A stretch of 35,361 nucleotides of DNA from the NCBI GenBank assembly GCA_000155435.1, contig DS990264.1, forward strand, positions 1 through 35,361. The letters are read 5' to 3'. Source of the stretch: Clostridiales bacterium 1_7_47FAA (GTDB taxonomy: Bacteria > Bacillota > Clostridia > Lachnospirales > Lachnospiraceae). This document shows, one piece after another, positions 33,268 through 35,361 of the stretch (the stretch's first letter is position 1; every line of letters starts with the position of its first letter). The notes under the pieces are model-generated. The model was not told the origin of the DNA. It saw nothing but the letters and a program-made list of their open reading frames with translations, and searched no databases. Position numbers and translations under genes: made by a program.

Positions 33268-34134
33268 TTACCAGGTAACAATCCGGTCTATCATTTCCCT
33301 CTGTTCATCCGTTGACTTATTCAGATAAATACGTGTAGTCTCAATACTTTCGTGCCCCATAAGGTCGGCCAGAAGGGTAATGTCGTTAAAGTTTGCAAGG
33401 AAATTCTTGGCAAACCGATGCCGGAAGGCATGGGGATACACGGTATCTGCCGGTATTCCATAACGGCGGGCAAGTACCTTTAACTGGCTGCTTATACCTC
33501 TTGGTGTGATGAGCTGTCCGTGGGAAGTGATGAAGATAAAGCCGGAATCAATGCCCCTTTGATGGACCCAGTCAAGGGCTTCCAGGCAAAGGGTATCCGG
33601 AAGGTAAATCCTGCGGACCTTTCCTCCTTTTGAGTATAAGTCCATGTACCTCATATCCAGGTGTTCTGCCTTCATCTGGATTAATTCACTGACCCGGGCC
33701 CCGGTGCAGGCTAGGAACCGGACCACAAAATACCAGAACATGTTGCCATCGGATTTTAGGGAATCTTTGAAAACAACATAGTTTTCCTGTGAAATCACGT
33801 CATCCAGGAAAGAAACCTGTTGTGTCTGGACTGCCGGAAGGCGGAAGGACAGGACACTGTTGGCGTCTGCACTGTTGTCCTGGGACTGTACAAGACTGTC
33901 CAGATACCGGTTGATTCCGTATATCCGGTTATTAACAGTGGCCGCCTTATAATGATTCAGAAGATAATCTTTATACTGCATCAGGTTTGTCATGTTCAGT
34001 CCGTCAAACAGGGAGTAGTAGAGCCGGCATGAGGCCAGACAGCTTTTCACGGTATTGGGGGATGCCTCCTGCTTCTTTAAGTAATTTATAAAATTTAATT
34101 CTGCTTCTTCTGGCATTTGTCTTGATGCACACAT
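33268..34134 (-). CDS. Tyrosine recombinase (XerC/D-like), second of a tandem pair
   Basis: This is a 288-residue recombinase. An N-terminal SAM-like core-binding domain (residues 8-90) is followed by the catalytic domain, with the full set of active residues: Arg147 ('GARVSEL'), Lys169 ('YSKGGK'), His235 and Arg238 ('HAFRHRF'), His261 ('GHESIETT') and the nucleophile Tyr270 ('RIYLNKS'). It cuts and rejoins DNA through a phosphotyrosine link. It lies 46 bases after its paralogue on the minus strand with no terminator between, so the pair is probably one operon. The two differ enough to recognise different sites or to act as a heterodimer. Whether it works by inversion or integration is not shown. 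Confidence 0.9.
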   Translation of the reverse strand: MCASRQMPEEAELNFINYLKKQEASPNTVKSCLASCRLYYSLFDGLNMTNLMQYKDYLLNHYKAATVNNRIYGINRYLDSLVQSQDNSADANSVLSFRLPAVQTQQVSFLDDVISQENYVVFKDSLKSDGNMFWYFVVRFLACTGARVSELIQMKAEHLDMRYMDLYSKGGKVRRIYLPDTLCLEALDWVHQRGIDSGFIFITSHGQLITPRGISSQLKVLARRYGIPADTVYPHAFRHRFAKNFLANFNDITLLADLMGHESIETTRIYLNKSTDEQREMIDRIVTW

Positions 34135-34180
34135 AAAAATACAACTTTCTATATCTGGTATGGCATGAGCGGATTATGGA

Positions 34181-35041
34181 TTACCAGTTCACTACCTGAT
34201 TAAAAATCTGTGCCTGTTCGGTACTGGTCCTTCTCAGGTAGATTCGGGTGGATTCAATGCTGTCATGTCCAAGTAAATTGGAGAGAAAAGCGATATCCCC
34301 TCCGTTTTCAATGAAATTCTTCGCAAAACGGTGGCGGAAGGAATGGGGGTATACCACCCTGGGGTCCAGGTTATAGCGGCAGGCGTAAGTCTTTAACTGC
34401 GCCCGGATTCCCGAGATGGAGATACAGCATCCCAGATGGCTGAGGAACAGGGGACCGGAGTGCCTTCCCTCTGCCTCAAGCCAGTGTATGGCGTTTTTCT
34501 GCAGGGAGGATGGGATATAGATGCGTCTCATTTTGTTCCCCTTGGAATAAATATCCTTGTATCCCTGGTATACATCCCTGACCTCAAACATCACCAGTTC
34601 ACTGACCCGGACACCTGTGGCCGTGATGAATCGTATGATGAAGTAAAAGGTGTACTGTCCGTCTTCCCAAAGCCTGCGTTTCAGGTATTCATAATCAGCC
34701 TGGCTGATGACGCGGTCCAGATAGCATTTCTGCTGGATGCGGATTGCCCGTATCTTGTAATCCCTGATTCCAAGGAATTTCAGGAAACAGTTCAAGGCCC
34801 GGATCCGTATATTGACGGTTTGGGGCTGGTAATGATCCATTAGGGAGACCTTGTAAAGACTGATGTTATCCGGCGACAGCTGGTCATAGCAGGAGTAGAA
34901 ATGTTTCACCCCGTACATATAGGCGGTTATGGTATTGGAAGACATATTCTGACGTAGAAGATAGTTTTGAAATGCGTCTAAAGCCTCGATTAGCTCCTGA
35001 TTTTCAGCGGCTGCATGGACGGAAATTTCTGACATTTGCAT
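34181..35041 (-). CDS. Tyrosine recombinase (XerC/D-like), first of a tandem pair
   Basis: This is a 286-residue recombinase with the same two-domain layout. Catalytic residues are Arg145 ('GVRVSEL'), Lys167 ('YSKGNK'), His233 and Arg236 ('HSFRHRF'), His259 ('GHDSIEST') and nucleophile Tyr268 ('RIYLRRT'). The end 'IFNQVVNW' is like that of the second copy ('MIDRIVTW'). A weak GAAGGG lies before the start. The 190-base spacer upstream of it is A+T-rich with small palindromes and may hold its promoter and the recombination site. Adjacent pairs of this kind often control inversion of promoters for surface structures in gut bacteria. Confidence 0.9.
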   Translation of the reverse strand: MQMSEISVHAAAENQELIEALDAFQNYLLRQNMSSNTITAYMYGVKHFYSCYDQLSPDNISLYKVSLMDHYQPQTVNIRIRALNCFLKFLGIRDYKIRAIRIQQKCYLDRVISQADYEYLKRRLWEDGQYTFYFIIRFITATGVRVSELVMFEVRDVYQGYKDIYSKGNKMRRIYIPSSLQKNAIHWLEAEGRHSGPLFLSHLGCCISISGIRAQLKTYACRYNLDPRVVYPHSFRHRFAKNFIENGGDIAFLSNLLGHDSIESTRIYLRRTSTEQAQIFNQVVNW

Positions 35042-35230
35042 GCTGATACACGACCCTTCTGTATTTTATCGAATATAATAGCATAAATGTTTGACAAAAT
35101 AAATATACAATTATTGAAAATCTGTCCATTTTGCCTAAAAAACATACCAACCTAAAGATTCCACCCCTTTACCGGGGCAGTAGTGGAAAATAGACAATAT
35201 GGAGAAAACTGTCACCCTATAGGTAAAAAT
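35042..35230. other. Spacer upstream of the recombinase pair
   Basis: This spacer holds no gene. TTCCAC (35159-35164) and GTGGAA (35183-35188) flank CCC-TTTACC-GGGG (35165-35177), a nested imperfect palindrome. A CCTATAGG octamer follows near 35216. A possible minus-strand -10 (TATTAT) lies near 35072-35077 without a good -35. The palindromes are candidate recombinase binding sites. Confidence 0.35.
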
Positions 35231-35276
35231 ATAAGTGGTATGAGATGGGGTATATCAATACCCCCATACCACTTAT
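35231..35276 (-). terminator. Intrinsic terminator of the gene at the right edge
   Basis: Outer arms ATAAGTGGTATG / CATACCACTTAT (12 bp) and inner arms GGGGTAT / ATACCCC (7 bp) enclose a four-base loop, with four unpaired bases (AGAT) on one side only. Read on the minus strand it is followed by ATTTTTACC, a usable T-run. It lies 9 bases after the stop of the partial gene. Confidence 0.65.
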
Positions 35277-35285
35277 AAAAATGTT

Positions 35286-35361
35286 TTACTGGTCAACTAC
35301 ACCTGGTCCCAGGTTTTTATTGTCCTGTGCTGTCCTGGTGGAGGGATTGCCGTCCCAGACT
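35286..35361 (-). CDS. C-terminal end of an unidentified protein (5' partial)
   Basis: Only the last 24 codons are in the window, reading V-W-D-G-N-P-S-T-R-T and ending G-P-G-V-V-D-Q. The composition (Asp, Asn, Gly, Thr, Pro; no Cys) suits a soluble or surface protein. It ends just before a terminator, on the same strand as the recombinases. The product cannot be named. Confidence 0.5.
   Translation of the reverse strand, partial: VWDGNPSTRTAQDNKNLGPGVVDQ

Noticed and set aside
35288-35325. ACCTGG-TC-CCAGGT followed by T-run as a plus-strand terminator
   Set aside because: The two-base loop is too tight, and the sequence falls inside a convincing minus-strand reading frame.
1-35361. tRNA or rRNA genes
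   Set aside because: I saw no cloverleaf or conserved ribosomal sequence on either strand.

Overview
The window looks like the chromosome of a spore-forming, low-to-mid GC gut Firmicute of the Lachnospiraceae. The Enterocloster / [Clostridium] clostridioforme group is my best guess, based on gene style (CotS-family kinase, VanW protein, TrmL, DUF4432 sugar operon, tandem XerC/D-like recombinases) and not on any database search. By eye, bases 1 to about 12,090 are clearly more A+T-rich than the rest, and the change falls on a truncated gene, so the left third is probably an acquired island.

Region 1 (1-10,765) is the downstream part of what looks like an iron-metallophore (siderophore-type) gene cluster. 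It holds the thioesterase end of a non-ribosomal peptide synthetase, a saccharopine-dehydrogenase-type reductase, an alpha/beta hydrolase, an AraC activator, a fused double ECF-type ATPase, two exporter-fold ABC half-transporters (YbtP/YbtQ or IrtA/IrtB style), a MATE exporter, a DtxR-family repressor and an XRE regulator. The repressor carries the Cys-x2-Glu-His metal signature of iron-sensing DtxR/IdeR and probably starts at CTG. A strong inverted repeat sits on the -10 and start region of the transporter operon. The gene order parallels the ybtA-ybtP-ybtQ-exporter block of yersiniabactin clusters, but here it is in a Gram-positive gut anaerobe.

Region 2 (10,766-12,093) is a scar: an IS-end-like sequence, a strong terminator, the remains of a broken ABC exporter on the minus strand, and several hairpins.

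Region 3 (12,094-20,345) is a sugar operon of the RbsA/RbsC/RbsB type, with an Fe-type alcohol dehydrogenase, a ribose-pyranase homologue, a zinc dehydrogenase and a DUF4432 epimerase-like protein. Its ATPase gene has lost its 5' end at the island junction, including half of the Walker A motif. The substrate-binding lipoprotein is a perfect-length internal duplication of the whole binding domain.

Region 4 (20,446-33,224) is mostly housekeeping: dCMP deaminase, a B12/radical SAM protein, endonuclease III, a DnaQ-like exonuclease, a 36-residue membrane peptide, a VanW protein, an AIR-synthase-like protein, an Lrp regulator with an aminotransferase, TrmL, a CotS-like kinase and a phosphohexomutase. 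Repeats are notable here. A 162-166 bp MITE-like palindrome is inserted in frame in the radical SAM gene beside a 3 x 33 bp minisatellite, and a 20-bp minisatellite grows out of the 3' end of the cotS-like gene.

Region 5 (33,225-35,361, minus strand) holds two tandem tyrosine recombinases preceded by a palindrome-rich spacer, an intrinsic terminator and the last 24 codons of another gene. This layout is typical of invertible or phase-variable loci.
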